A DNA stretch of 64,000 nucleotides from Dysgonomonas sp. HGC4 (lineage in GTDB: Bacteria; Bacteroidota; Bacteroidia; Bacteroidales; Dysgonomonadaceae), in assembly GCF_001261715.1 (NCBI RefSeq), contig NZ_CVRU01000119.1, forward strand, positions 31,355 through 95,354, given 5' to 3'. Both the position numbers and the translations under genes were made by a program. The notes beneath the pieces were generated by a model, which was given only the letters and a program-made list of their open reading frames with translations, had not been told where the DNA came from and ran no database searches. This document shows positions 1-9,722 of this stretch, in pieces. Position 1 is the first letter of the stretch, and every line of letters starts with the position of its first letter.

Positions 1-1
1 A

Positions 2-1312
2 CTATGTTCTACTCTGGGCATGTATTGCGAATCTTTTAGTGCGATTGGCAAAGTCTCAAAACAGAATTTAAATAAAGAGCAAATAGCAGAATACTATTTA
101 TGTTATAAAAATATTTACGGAGGACTGGCTTTTTATACTCAGAACCAACGAAGTAAGAATGAATATTGGGGGCAATACAAAATATACGTAGACACACTGT
201 TTCAGATATTAGAGCATAATTCTCCCGAATACTTAAAGTTAAAAGAGACTATTCTCCGGCAAGAAGGGCGTGTGGAAGAGGCTCTCGCAATAAACGATCT
301 ACGATTGAACCTTACCCAAAATGGAAAAGAAGATTATGCTCTTATTACTTTTCACCGATCACTCCTATATCAGAAGAATGGCGATATTCTGAATCAGAAA
401 AAGTATCTATGCCGAGCAGCAATTTCTGATATTCAGTCAGCAATAAAAGATAATGCAGCCATTTCGATGTTAGCTAACATACTTTTTGAGGAAGGAAATA
501 TAAACAGAGCATACGATTATATTCGTTTCTCTTTAAGTAATGCCAATATATACAACACTCGTCTGCGTGCATCGGAAATATTGAATGTACAAACAATCAT
601 AGATCAGGCATATCATGAAAAAAGCGAACATCAGAAAGATAAGCTGAGACTTTATGTCATATATATAAGTGTCCTATTAGTCTTGTTGTTGGTGCTTATC
701 TTCTTTATTTATAAACAAATGAAGAAAGTAGAAGCTATGAGTATTCATGTGAAGGAATCTAATGCTCAATTGAAAAATCTTAATGTTGCCCTGCAAAATA
801 TGAATGAAGAGCTTCAAAGAACCAATATGGAAGTTGTTGAAGCCAATCAGATAAAAGAGGAATATATTAGTTACTTTCTTCATCAATGTTCTGAGTATAT
901 TGATAAGATGGATGCTTACCGCAAGATGGTTAATCGTAAGATAAAAGATCGTGAGATTGATGAGTTATATAAGATTACTAAAAACAACAATCTAAAAGAG
1001 CATGAATTAAAAGAATTGTTTCGAAACTTTGATACTATGTTCTTACATCTGTTTCCTGATTTTATCGAAGAATTCAACTTATTACTTCAAGCCGAAGAAC
1101 AAATTATACTCAAAAAAGGAGAGCTAAATACCGAACTACGTATTTTTGCTCTTATTAGACTCGGAATTAGTGATAGTTCGCAGATTGCAAGTTTTCTTGG
1201 ATACTCAGTAAATACAATTTACAACTACCGTGCTAAGGTTAAAAACAAAACCAAATTTTACAGAAGTGATTTTGAAAATCAAGTTCGGAAGATAGGAACC
1301 TTCTCGAGGTAG
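2..1312 (+). CDS. PUL sensor-regulator of DUF6377 type (5' truncated)
   Basis: The reading frame is open to the window edge, so the true start lies upstream. The visible N-terminal part is helical and resembles TPR repeats. One membrane span lies near residues 208-231 (counted from the ATG at 20), followed by a coiled coil at about 235-280. The C-terminal part has a helix-turn-helix-like stretch (SSQIASFLGYSVNTIYNYR, about 385-403). This order of TPR, membrane span, coiled coil and HTH is known for DUF6377 regulators beside SusC/SusD genes of Bacteroidota. It ends 259 bp before SusC on the same strand, so it probably senses the glycan and activates this locus; that is inference from position. 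No kinase or receiver domain is visible, so it is not a hybrid two-component sensor. Confidence 0.8.
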   Translation, partial: LCSTLGMYCESFSAIGKVSKQNLNKEQIAEYYLCYKNIYGGLAFYTQNQRSKNEYWGQYKIYVDTLFQILEHNSPEYLKLKETILRQEGRVEEALAINDLRLNLTQNGKEDYALITFHRSLLYQKNGDILNQKKYLCRAAISDIQSAIKDNAAISMLANILFEEGNINRAYDYIRFSLSNANIYNTRLRASEILNVQTIIDQAYHEKSEHQKDKLRLYVIYISVLLVLLLVLIFFIYKQMKKVEAMSIHVKESNAQLKNLNVALQNMNEELQRTNMEVVEANQIKEEYISYFLHQCSEYIDKMDAYRKMVNRKIKDREIDELYKITKNNNLKEHELKELFRNFDTMFLHLFPDFIEEFNLLLQAEEQIILKKGELNTELRIFALIRLGISDSSQIASFLGYSVNTIYNYRAKVKNKTKFYRSDFENQVRKIGTFSR

Positions 1313-1570
1313 ACAACCCCTCCCGTTTTCTCGTTTTTTCACTTTAATAGCCTTCATTCTTGTATATAGACTCTATATGCAATCCACTTTTTTGTGTATC
1401 CTCCTATTTTATACAAATCAATATAACAGACATTTACATTACTTTTTGGATCTTGTCAATTCACTAATTACCCACTTAGACAAACATAAGAATAATATCC
1501 CTCCTATTTTTGTTATCAGTAAGAGCAGGCCTTCTCCGAAAAGTTAACAATAATCAAAAATCTACTATTC

Positions 1571-4500
1571 ATGAAAAAGAATCTATCAAAAAGATTAAAG
1601 AAAAGCTATGTCTTCGTTTTTCTTCTGCTTCTCTTTCACGTAAGTCTTTATGCTCAAAACACAACGATGACCGTTCGAGGACGAGTTATAGATGATGCAA
1701 TGAAAGAACCCTTAATAGGACTTACTGTACACGAGAAAGGAACAACAAACGGAACGCTTACAGATATTGATGGTAACTACACACTTAACACAAAATCGGG
1801 AGCTACACTGGTATTTACATTTCTAGGTTATATTCCACACGAAGTCGTTGCTAATAAAAGTCAGATAAACGTAACGATGAAAGAAGACTCCCAAATGCTA
1901 GACGATGTAGTCGTTGTAGGTTATGGGACTCAAAAGAAAGTAAACCTTACGGGATCTGTTGCAGCGATAGATGGATCTACTATTTCTTATAAATCTTCAT
2001 CCGATGTATTATCAGCAATGCAAGGTGAAATGCCGGGTGTCGCTGTTTTAAGATCGGGAGGACAACCCGGAAATGAAACTTCGGGGGTACGTGTTCGCGG
2101 ATTTTCGTCAGCCAATGACACCAAAGCACTAGTTTTAATAGATGGGGTTGAAGGTGATATGAATCTCTTAAATCCTAATGATATAGCTAACATATCGGTC
2201 TTAAAAGATGCTGCTGCAAGCTCAATCTATGGAGCTCGGGCTGCTGCCGGAGTAATTCTTATAACAACAAAATCGGGAGGTGAAGGTAAAGTACGTATTT
2301 CGTACAACGGATACTTTGCAGTAAATACTCCGGGACTGATGCCACAACGTTTACCATCATGGGAAGAACAGAAGTTTATTAATGAATCTCGTATAAATGC
2401 GAGCGGTGCACCCGAATGGAATGAAGAGCAATCGTCTTGGGTAGGTAATCCTAACTTTAATTACCGCCCTAATAATACAAATGGTCGCTGGGATTTCTTT
2501 CAAGCAACAAACTGGATTGCCGAAGGAACAAAAGATCATACTAGTCAGCAAAATCATGGAGTTTCGATCATGGGTGGAAATAAAGAGTTGAACTATTTGG
2601 TATCAGCCGGATATTTCTCTAAAAATGGAATATTAAAATATGGTCCAGACAAAAACGAACGCTATAACTTAAGGGTTAAACTTAACTCGGAGTTAAATAA
2701 ATATATGAGCTTCGGCATAAATGCAAGTTATAACGGGCAATTTATGGAAGCAAATTCTTATAAACCCGAAAATATCTTAGAACGCCTATATAGAGTACGA
2801 GGACGTCAGCCAATTTATAATCCAGAAGAAGATATCAACTTTAAGACTAATCCTTATAATGGAGATTTGCAGGTGAATCCTATTGATTTAATGAGAAATG
2901 GAGGAAGTAACGAAGAGCGGTACGAAGCTTACATGGGAAGAGGTGAATTGCATATACATAACTTGGTAAAAGGACTTCGATTCCAATTAAGTGCTTCTCG
3001 ACAATCTGGCTATTTTAATAGTAAAGTCATAAAACGTACATTAACATGGTACGATCGTTTGGGTACAACTATACGTTTCCAAGAAAACAACCCAAATTCA
3101 CTAGAGAAAAAGAAGAACTACGATTATCATAACAACTTTGATGCTCTAGCCTATTACGACTTTAGTTTAGGTAAACAGAGTTTCAATATTCTGGTGGGAA
3201 CTTCTTATGAAAACTACCGAAAGGATGAAGTGAAAGCCATAGCTAAAAATTTGAATTCGAATGATTTCTTTTCGTTTAATGCCTATGATTCTTCAATACC
3301 TACAAATACACAGTTGAGCGATCTTGTAGAAACTTGGAGTATGATGTCATATTTTGGCAGAATAAACTACAATTACAATAACCGATATCTGTTCGAAGCC
3401 AATGTTCGATATGATGGAAGTTCACGTTTATCGCAAGGCAATCGTTGGAAAGCTTTCCCTTCGTTCTCTGTCGGATGGCGTATCAATGAAGAAGATTGGT
3501 TTAACATAGACAAAATTGACAATCTGAAGTTTCGAGCATCGTGGGGACAATTGGGTATAGGGGGCATTGTAGGATTTTACGATTATTTACCTCTGCTCAG
3601 CGATGGCTCAATCATGGGAGACAAATACTATTATCAAGAAAGACTGGCAGCTAAAGATAAAAGTTGGGAAGTAGTATCAACAACCAATATTGGATTTGAT
3701 GTTGATCTTCTATCCTCTCGTCTGAGCTTTGTTGGTGATTATTATTGGAAGACTAATAATGATATGCTTATTGAATATAACCTGCCTAACCTAGTAGGCG
3801 TGAAAGCTCCATATGGTAACATCGGGAGATTGAAAACCTGGGGATGGGAGTTTCAGGTAAATTGGAGAGATAAGATAGGTGAGGTAAAATATCAGCTGGG
3901 TTTCAATCTATCCGACAGCGAAAACGAACTCGTTAAACTCAATGGAGCTAACACAATATCAGCCGGTTCTAAGAAATTTTTGGAAGGATACCCATTAAAT
4001 ACCATTTGGGGATATCAGACCGATGGATTCTGGTCAAGTAGAGAAGAATACCTTGCTTATAAAAAAGCAAATCCCGGTTATGAGTCATTCAATGATGCGA
4101 ATGTAAGCGGGGGCGATACCCGATATGTTGCCCAAGGAGGTTCTAATCATACTATCGGTGCCGGAGGCGGTACACCGGAAGATCCGGGAGATCTTATTTA
4201 TCTCGGTAATTCTAATGGGCGCTATCTATATGGATTGAACATTGCATTACAATGGCGAAATTTCGACTTTTCGATGTTGTGGCAAGGGGTTGCAAAACGT
4301 AAGATTTTGATTGATACAGGTACGATTGCACCATTCCAATCAACAGCAAATATGCCATGGACCATACATCGTGATTACTGGACCGAAGATAATCAGGATG
4401 CATATTGGCCACGTTTATACAATGGAAATGCATTCAACTATCAACCCTCAGACAAATGGGTACAAAATGCAGCTTATATACGTCTCAAAAATGCTCAGTT

Positions 4501-4684
4501 TGGGTATACTGTACCCGTTAAAAAAACAGTTATTGATAAGTTGAGAGTATATATTGCCGGTGATGATATTTGGGAACACTCAGATCTGTTATCCGTTTTC
4601 GATCCGGAAGTAACTAATGATGCGAAAGCAAGTTACTACCCATTCTTCCGTAGTTGGACTGTTGGTATTAATGTTACATTCTAA
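1571..4684 (+). CDS. susC-like: SusC-like TonB-dependent outer-membrane transporter
   Basis: 1037 residues, normal for SusC/RagA. A signal peptide ends near LYAQ (about residue 29). A carboxypeptidase-regulatory-like beta domain follows (about 33-115), then the hallmark segment DDVVVVGYGTQKKVNLTGSV, the plug domain, and a long beta-barrel ending in an aromatic residue (GINVTF). The protein imports oligosaccharides across the outer membrane with TonB energy, with the SusD partner as lid. The susD gene follows after 14 bp. A box resembling the Bacteroidota -7 element (TATTTTTG, 1505-1512) lies 59 bp upstream, without a clear -33 element. The exact substrate cannot be read from SusC; the downstream enzymes suggest a uronic-acid-containing glycan. 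Confidence 0.95.
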   Translation: MKKNLSKRLKKSYVFVFLLLLFHVSLYAQNTTMTVRGRVIDDAMKEPLIGLTVHEKGTTNGTLTDIDGNYTLNTKSGATLVFTFLGYIPHEVVANKSQINVTMKEDSQMLDDVVVVGYGTQKKVNLTGSVAAIDGSTISYKSSSDVLSAMQGEMPGVAVLRSGGQPGNETSGVRVRGFSSANDTKALVLIDGVEGDMNLLNPNDIANISVLKDAAASSIYGARAAAGVILITTKSGGEGKVRISYNGYFAVNTPGLMPQRLPSWEEQKFINESRINASGAPEWNEEQSSWVGNPNFNYRPNNTNGRWDFFQATNWIAEGTKDHTSQQNHGVSIMGGNKELNYLVSAGYFSKNGILKYGPDKNERYNLRVKLNSELNKYMSFGINASYNGQFMEANSYKPENILERLYRVRGRQPIYNPEEDINFKTNPYNGDLQVNPIDLMRNGGSNEERYEAYMGRGELHIHNLVKGLRFQLSASRQSGYFNSKVIKRTLTWYDRLGTTIRFQENNPNSLEKKKNYDYHNNFDALAYYDFSLGKQSFNILVGTSYENYRKDEVKAIAKNLNSNDFFSFNAYDSSIPTNTQLSDLVETWSMMSYFGRINYNYNNRYLFEANVRYDGSSRLSQGNRWKAFPSFSVGWRINEEDWFNIDKIDNLKFRASWGQLGIGGIVGFYDYLPLLSDGSIMGDKYYYQERLAAKDKSWEVVSTTNIGFDVDLLSSRLSFVGDYYWKTNNDMLIEYNLPNLVGVKAPYGNIGRLKTWGWEFQVNWRDKIGEVKYQLGFNLSDSENELVKLNGANTISAGSKKFLEGYPLNTIWGYQTDGFWSSREEYLAYKKANPGYESFNDANVSGGDTRYVAQGGSNHTIGAGGGTPEDPGDLIYLGNSNGRYLYGLNIALQWRNFDFSMLWQGVAKRKILIDTGTIAPFQSTANMPWTIHRDYWTEDNQDAYWPRLYNGNAFNYQPSDKWVQNAAYIRLKNAQFGYTVPVKKTVIDKLRVYIAGDDIWEHSDLLSVFDPEVTNDAKASYYPFFRSWTVGINVTF

Positions 4685-4698
4685 ATTGTAAGATAATT

Positions 4699-6387
4699 AT
4701 GCAAAAGATATATTTATTATTAATGGTTTCTGTTCTGTTCTTTTCGTCTTGTGACTTAGATAAAGTTCCGGAAACCTCTTTAACAGACGTTGCATTCTGG
4801 AGAACTGAAACCGATGTACGTGGGGCATGTAATCGTATGTATGACGAGTTAGCAGGATTTACCTATATGTCTAACACTAGTAACAATGGAGGTAGAGTTT
4901 ATCATGATACTCGTTCCGATGAATTGGTGCAAACCTCAGCAAATGGAGTTTCGGCAGGTAGTCGTACTGTACCAACTACTTCTTTAAATGATTGGACTGA
5001 TCCATATACTCGTATTTTTACAGCTAATAATATATTAGAGAAAGCTCCAAATTCGAACTTAGAAGAGGCTACATTGAATAGATGGTTAGCTGAAGCTTAT
5101 TTCTTTCGGGCTTATTATCATTTCTTGTTAGTAAAACTGTATGGTGATGTTCCGTTGGTTCTAAAAGCAGTGGCTGATCCTAACGATCCGGCTATTTTTA
5201 CCGGTCGTACACCTCGTGAAGAAGTTATTCAGCAATGCTATAAAGATTTGGAGTTTGCAGCACAATGGTTACCAACCAGGGCTAAATTGGCCGAAAAAGA
5301 TTGGGGCAGAGTTACTCGCTCGGCAGCATTGGGTATGATTGCTCGCATAGGATTGTATGAAGGTACTTTTATTAAATACCATAAGCTTGGCAATGCTTAC
5401 AGCACACACCTTAAAAAGTCGATTGATGCGACAGAATTATTAATGAAAGAAGGGCACGATCTTTATCCTGATTTTCAGAAACTATTCACTTTCAGTGGTG
5501 AAGGACCTAAGAATCTAGAAAATGTTTTCGTAAAAGTATATGGTCCTAATGGAGCAGGAACAACAGTTCATGGTAATTCGAGAGAAATGGAAAACCGCGT
5601 TTCAGTAACCCGACAAATGATAGATTTGTTCCTTTATAGCGATGGATTGCCTCGAGAGAAGTCTCCTCTTAAAATCTCTCCGGAGAAAAGCTTTGATGAC
5701 GCTCTGGCAAACAGAGACCCTCGTTTAAAGATGACAGTTTACAGCTTAGGCGAAGATGCTTATAAAGGAGCTTATATTCCTTTTGTTCAACAACACGGAA
5801 ATGGCTATTCATTGAAGAAAGGTTTTATGTTGGATGAGTGGGTAACAGTTTATAAAGAAACTGTAGATAAAGCAATTATCCGCTATGGAGAAATACTGAT
5901 TTCTTACGCTGAGGCGTTATACGAACTTAACGGATCAATAAGTAACGATCAACTCGATAAAACCGTGAATAGATTACGTACTAGAGCCGGATTTAATGTA
6001 AAACTGACCAATGATTTTGTTACAGCTAATGGCTTAAACATGATTGATGAAATTCGTCGCGAACGAACTGTTGAATTACTGGACGAAGGTTTCCGCTATG
6101 ATGACATTATTCGCTGGAAAATTGCAGAGGTAGTACTTCCTACTTATATTATTGGAGCCAAGTTTGTAGATTCAGAAACAACTAAAGTGCGTAAAGATTT
6201 ACAAATGAGACTAACGGATGCAAACGGAAAATTGAATGGACAACAAGCGTATAACGAAGCTGATATGTATGTTATTGAATTAGGAGGCGATCGAAGATTC
6301 GATCCTGAAAGAGATTATTTATATCCGATCCCTCTGAATGAAGTTGCTCTTTCGAAAGGAAATATTACTCAAAATCCTAATTGGTAA
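4699..6387 (+). CDS. susD-like: SusD-like glycan-binding lipoprotein (RagB/SusD family)
   Basis: 562 residues with a lipoprotein signal peptide; the lipobox cysteine is in FFSSCDLDK. The N-terminal helical TPR-like region (WLAEAYFFRAYYHFLLVKLYG) is the SusD signature, and the C-terminal region (RRERTVELLDEGFRYDDIIRW) is also typical. It caps the SusC barrel at the cell surface and binds the glycan. It sits 14 bp after susC and reaches to within 11 bp of the next lipoprotein, so the three are probably one transcript. Family assignment is secure; substrate is not visible. Confidence 0.95.
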   Translation: MQKIYLLLMVSVLFFSSCDLDKVPETSLTDVAFWRTETDVRGACNRMYDELAGFTYMSNTSNNGGRVYHDTRSDELVQTSANGVSAGSRTVPTTSLNDWTDPYTRIFTANNILEKAPNSNLEEATLNRWLAEAYFFRAYYHFLLVKLYGDVPLVLKAVADPNDPAIFTGRTPREEVIQQCYKDLEFAAQWLPTRAKLAEKDWGRVTRSAALGMIARIGLYEGTFIKYHKLGNAYSTHLKKSIDATELLMKEGHDLYPDFQKLFTFSGEGPKNLENVFVKVYGPNGAGTTVHGNSREMENRVSVTRQMIDLFLYSDGLPREKSPLKISPEKSFDDALANRDPRLKMTVYSLGEDAYKGAYIPFVQQHGNGYSLKKGFMLDEWVTVYKETVDKAIIRYGEILISYAEALYELNGSISNDQLDKTVNRLRTRAGFNVKLTNDFVTANGLNMIDEIRRERTVELLDEGFRYDDIIRWKIAEVVLPTYIIGAKFVDSETTKVRKDLQMRLTDANGKLNGQQAYNEADMYVIELGGDRRFDPERDYLYPIPLNEVALSKGNITQNPNW

Positions 6388-6398
6388 AAAAAAGACAT

Positions 6399-6932
6399 AT
6401 GAAAAAGATATTATTAATATTATTGGCAATAATAGCTACATGCTCATTTACAAGTTGTAGTGATGACGAATGGAGTGATGGAGACCCAGCAATGGAACAC
6501 ATCTATTATATCGGTTTTCAAGATTGGGGAAAACTGAAAAATGATGTTGTATTCAACATAAAGCAGGGAGAAACATTGGCTATACCAATTCAATTTCATA
6601 GTGAACGGGTTCGTTCATACAATGTGGTGACCTATTACTATGTATCAGGAGCATTAATAAGAGGAACAGATTATCAGATAGTAGATGAAGCCGGTAAGGT
6701 TTTAGAACCTGATGCAAACGGAGCATTTACGACTGATTGGCCTCAAGCAATAAAGGGGGTGAAAAATATATATGTAAAAGCTCTCAATGCCTCGGTCGGT
6801 TCATTTAATGTGCTAACATTCGACCCTAAAGATGAAATTACATATACAAATATCACAAATAGTATTACGAATGACTATGAGGTGAGATCATTTACTCAGA
6901 ATTATAAAGTAACAGTCAATATCAAAAAATAA
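6399..6932 (+). CDS. Small surface lipoprotein after SusD (SusE-like position)
   Basis: 178 residues from the ATG at 6399. A longer reading from 6381 is possible, but the signal peptide (MKKILLILLAIIATCSFTSC) starts cleanly at 6399. The lipobox is TSCSDD and the acidic residues just after the cysteine fit surface export of Bacteroidota lipoproteins. The remainder is rich in beta-strand patterns with no catalytic motif. By position it is likely a surface glycan-binding accessory protein; no family is recognised with certainty. A hairpin followed by a T-rich stretch (6966-7025) lies between it and the GH2 gene. Confidence 0.7.
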   Translation: MKKILLILLAIIATCSFTSCSDDEWSDGDPAMEHIYYIGFQDWGKLKNDVVFNIKQGETLAIPIQFHSERVRSYNVVTYYYVSGALIRGTDYQIVDEAGKVLEPDANGAFTTDWPQAIKGVKNIYVKALNASVGSFNVLTFDPKDEITYTNITNSITNDYEVRSFTQNYKVTVNIKK

Positions 6933-6965
6933 AGTAGTTTTTAAAGATTCTTTTATAGTTGAGTC

Positions 6966-7025
6966 AAGAAGAGGAAGGACATCATACCTAGTAAGTTTGT
7001 GTTCTGCCTCTTCTCTCTTATTTTT
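6966..7025 (+). terminator. Hairpin between lipoprotein and GH2 genes, terminator or attenuator
   Basis: AGAAGAGG (6967-6974) pairs with CCTCTTCT (7007-7014). An inner AGGACA/TGTTCT pairing adds 6 bp with one wobble. The right arm is followed by CTCTTATTTTTAATTT. It would separate the transport genes from the enzymes and allow unequal expression. The loop is long, so full termination is uncertain. Confidence 0.5.
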
Positions 7026-7044
7026 AATTTACAAAAAATCTCTG

Positions 7045-9693
7045 ATGAAAAAAGTTTGTACAACATCACTCTATCGATTTACAATTGTGTTTATCTATTT
7101 ATTTCTGTTTTCATTAACAATCGGTGCCCAACGAGATATAAAAACCATAAATGACGGATGGCGATTCCTAAAACAGGATGTAACCGATGCATCTCGGCTT
7201 GGTATAGACGATAAATTATGGGAAAGAGTATCGATACCCCATACTTGGAATAGTGATGCCTATACAGATAAAGCATATTACAGAGGGATTGGATGGTACA
7301 GAAAAAATATATACTTATCCGATGAATACAAGGACAAACAGTTATTTGTAAGATTCGATGCGGCTAATACTGTGGCTTCTGTATATGTAAATGGAAATAT
7401 GGTGGGTGAACATCGTGGAGGCTACACTTCATTTACGTTTGACATTACCCCCTATTGTCTTATAGGTAAAGAGAATCTTATAGCTGTGAAAGTAGATAAT
7501 TCGTTAACCGATGTACCTCCAGTTTCGGGAGACTTCACTTTCTTTGGAGGAATATATAGGGATGCTTGGTTAATATCTACACCTAAACAGCATTTCGAAT
7601 TGTCTGACTTTGGTTCTAATGGTGTGTTTATTGACACCAAGGACGTCTCCGAATCTTCAGCCCTTTATACGGTGAGAGGAGCCATAAAAAATGATGAATC
7701 ATTAGTAAAGAAGGTAGAAGTAGTTTATACAATAAAAGATCCACAGGGAAGGATTATCAAAACAGATAAGAACATCGTTTCTATTCAACCCAATGAGAAG
7801 AGAGATTTCTCTTATTCAGGCAAGGTCGAAAATCCACAACTGTGGTCTCCTGAGAATCCTAATTTATATGCGATTGAAACGGCTATTTATGATTCGAAGT
7901 CAAAAAAGGTATTAGATAAAATCAATAATAACACAGGTTTCCGCTGGTATAAATTCGATGGAAAGGAAGGTTTCTTTCTCAATGGAAAATCTTATAAACT
8001 GAATGGAATGTGCAGACATCAAGATCAAAAGCCGATTGGCAATGCTCTTACCGATGAAATGCACCGCAGAGATATGCAGATGATCAAAGAAATGGGGATA
8101 AACTTTATCCGCATCTCTCATTACCCTCAAGACGATGCCATACTCGAACTATGCGATAAATTGGGAATATTAGCATGGGAAGAAATTCCTATTATAGATA
8201 TTGTTCCCGAGGATGCCAATTATTCGGTAAATTGTGAGAATATGCTGAAAGAAATGATCCGCCAGCATTATAATCATCCTTCCATTATTATGTGGGGATA
8301 TATGAATGAAATACTCTTAGTAACACAACGAAAATTTAAGGGAGATGACCTTAAAGTAGCAACCGACCGAGCTTTGGCTTTAGCTAATCGTCTCGAAAAG
8401 GTTTTGAAAGAAGAAGACAAATTTCGTCCCAGTGTAATGGCTTTTCATGGAAGTGATTCATATAACAAAGCAGGCTTTAATGATATTGTAGATATTGTAG
8501 GCTGGAATCTGTATCAGGGCTGGTATTCCGACGGTTTCACCGGTTTTGAAAAATTTCTGCAAGAACAACAAAAGCAACATCCAGATAATCCTAAAATAGT
8601 TAGTGAATATGGAGCTGGATCCGACAAACGTATACACTCTTTGTTTCCAAAACGATTTGACTTTAGTGTGGAGTATCAGCAAGAATACATTGAGCATTAT
8701 CTGTCTGTGATTGAAAAAGAGAAGTATGTAAGTGGCGCGACCTATTGGAATTTTATAGATTTTGGATCAGCTCTACGTGACGAGTCTATGCCTAGAATTA
8801 ATAACAAGGGACTCGTTTATTCGGATCGAACACCTAAGGATGTCTATTTCCTCTTTAAAGCCTTTTATCGGAAAGATGTTCCCGTTCTTCATATTGCATC
8901 TCATGATTGGCAAAAAAGAACGGGTATCACTAAATCGGGAGAGCCTTGTGTACAGCCATTGAAGATATACTCTAATTTGACTGAGGTCGAATTATTTCAA
9001 AATGGTAAGTCTCTTGGTATAAAAAAATGTGAGAATAGTACTGCAACATGGCAAGTCCCTTTTATTACAGGAGATAATTTTTTGATGGCTAAAGGTTTAT
9101 TTGATGGAAAACCGATAGAAACCGCTCTATCCATCTCTTTCAACTCAATACCCGAAATATTAGATGCTGAAAATTTAAAATCATTAGAATTAGCTATAAA
9201 TGCAGGAAGTTCTTCTTTTTATACATCTCCCGAAAGTGGGTTGACTTGGTTACCTGATAGAGAATACTCTGCCGGAAGTTGGGGCTTTATTGGTGGCAAA
9301 CCTTATCAAACGCAAGGAGAGATTCTTGCAACAGCAGATAATCCCTTATATCAGAGTTTAAGAGAATCGCCGGATCAGTATCGCTTCGATGTTCCCGCAG
9401 GCAGATATGAAGTAGAACTATCATTCTCCGACATATTCACACCTAAAGAGAAGCTTGCTTATGATCTAAGTGAGGGTACGCAAGATTCTTCTGAGAATGA
9501 GAGCATCTTCGATATTGCTATTAATGACAAAGTTGTAGAATCGAAAATAAACCCTGCTAGAAGCTCTGGATTTTATGGGCTCGAAAGAAAGAGGTTCATC
9601 ATAGAAGTTGGAGAACAGCATTATATCGAAATAAAGTTTAGATCTTTTTCAGGAAAATCATTTGTGAATGCTTTAAAGGTTAGAAAGTTATAA
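7045..9693 (+). CDS. Glycoside hydrolase family 2 enzyme with C-terminal malectin-like domain
   Basis: 882 residues from the ATG at 7045, where a signal peptide ending near TIGAQ begins; a TTG-started extension to 6997 looks spurious. The order is GH2 jelly-roll sugar-binding domain (about 35-195), immunoglobulin-like domain (about 200-300) and TIM barrel (about 300-620). The acid/base Glu422 is in WGYMNE and the nucleophile Glu521 is in SEYGAG, so both catalytic residues are present. The last part (about 735-882), with RFDVPAGRYEVELSF and FVNALKV, looks malectin-like and may bind carbohydrate. GH2 includes beta-galactosidases, beta-glucuronidases and others; the neighbouring uronic-acid enzymes make a beta-glucuronidase or beta-galactosidase plausible, but the sequence does not decide. 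Confidence 0.88.
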   Translation: MKKVCTTSLYRFTIVFIYLFLFSLTIGAQRDIKTINDGWRFLKQDVTDASRLGIDDKLWERVSIPHTWNSDAYTDKAYYRGIGWYRKNIYLSDEYKDKQLFVRFDAANTVASVYVNGNMVGEHRGGYTSFTFDITPYCLIGKENLIAVKVDNSLTDVPPVSGDFTFFGGIYRDAWLISTPKQHFELSDFGSNGVFIDTKDVSESSALYTVRGAIKNDESLVKKVEVVYTIKDPQGRIIKTDKNIVSIQPNEKRDFSYSGKVENPQLWSPENPNLYAIETAIYDSKSKKVLDKINNNTGFRWYKFDGKEGFFLNGKSYKLNGMCRHQDQKPIGNALTDEMHRRDMQMIKEMGINFIRISHYPQDDAILELCDKLGILAWEEIPIIDIVPEDANYSVNCENMLKEMIRQHYNHPSIIMWGYMNEILLVTQRKFKGDDLKVATDRALALANRLEKVLKEEDKFRPSVMAFHGSDSYNKAGFNDIVDIVGWNLYQGWYSDGFTGFEKFLQEQQKQHPDNPKIVSEYGAGSDKRIHSLFPKRFDFSVEYQQEYIEHYLSVIEKEKYVSGATYWNFIDFGSALRDESMPRINNKGLVYSDRTPKDVYFLFKAFYRKDVPVLHIASHDWQKRTGITKSGEPCVQPLKIYSNLTEVELFQNGKSLGIKKCENSTATWQVPFITGDNFLMAKGLFDGKPIETALSISFNSIPEILDAENLKSLELAINAGSSSFYTSPESGLTWLPDREYSAGSWGFIGGKPYQTQGEILATADNPLYQSLRESPDQYRFDVPAGRYEVELSFSDIFTPKEKLAYDLSEGTQDSSENESIFDIAINDKVVESKINPARSSGFYGLERKRFIIEVGEQHYIEIKFRSFSGKSFVNALKVRKL

Positions 9694-9722
9694 TTATATT
9701 GATCGTTTAAACCTATTAATCT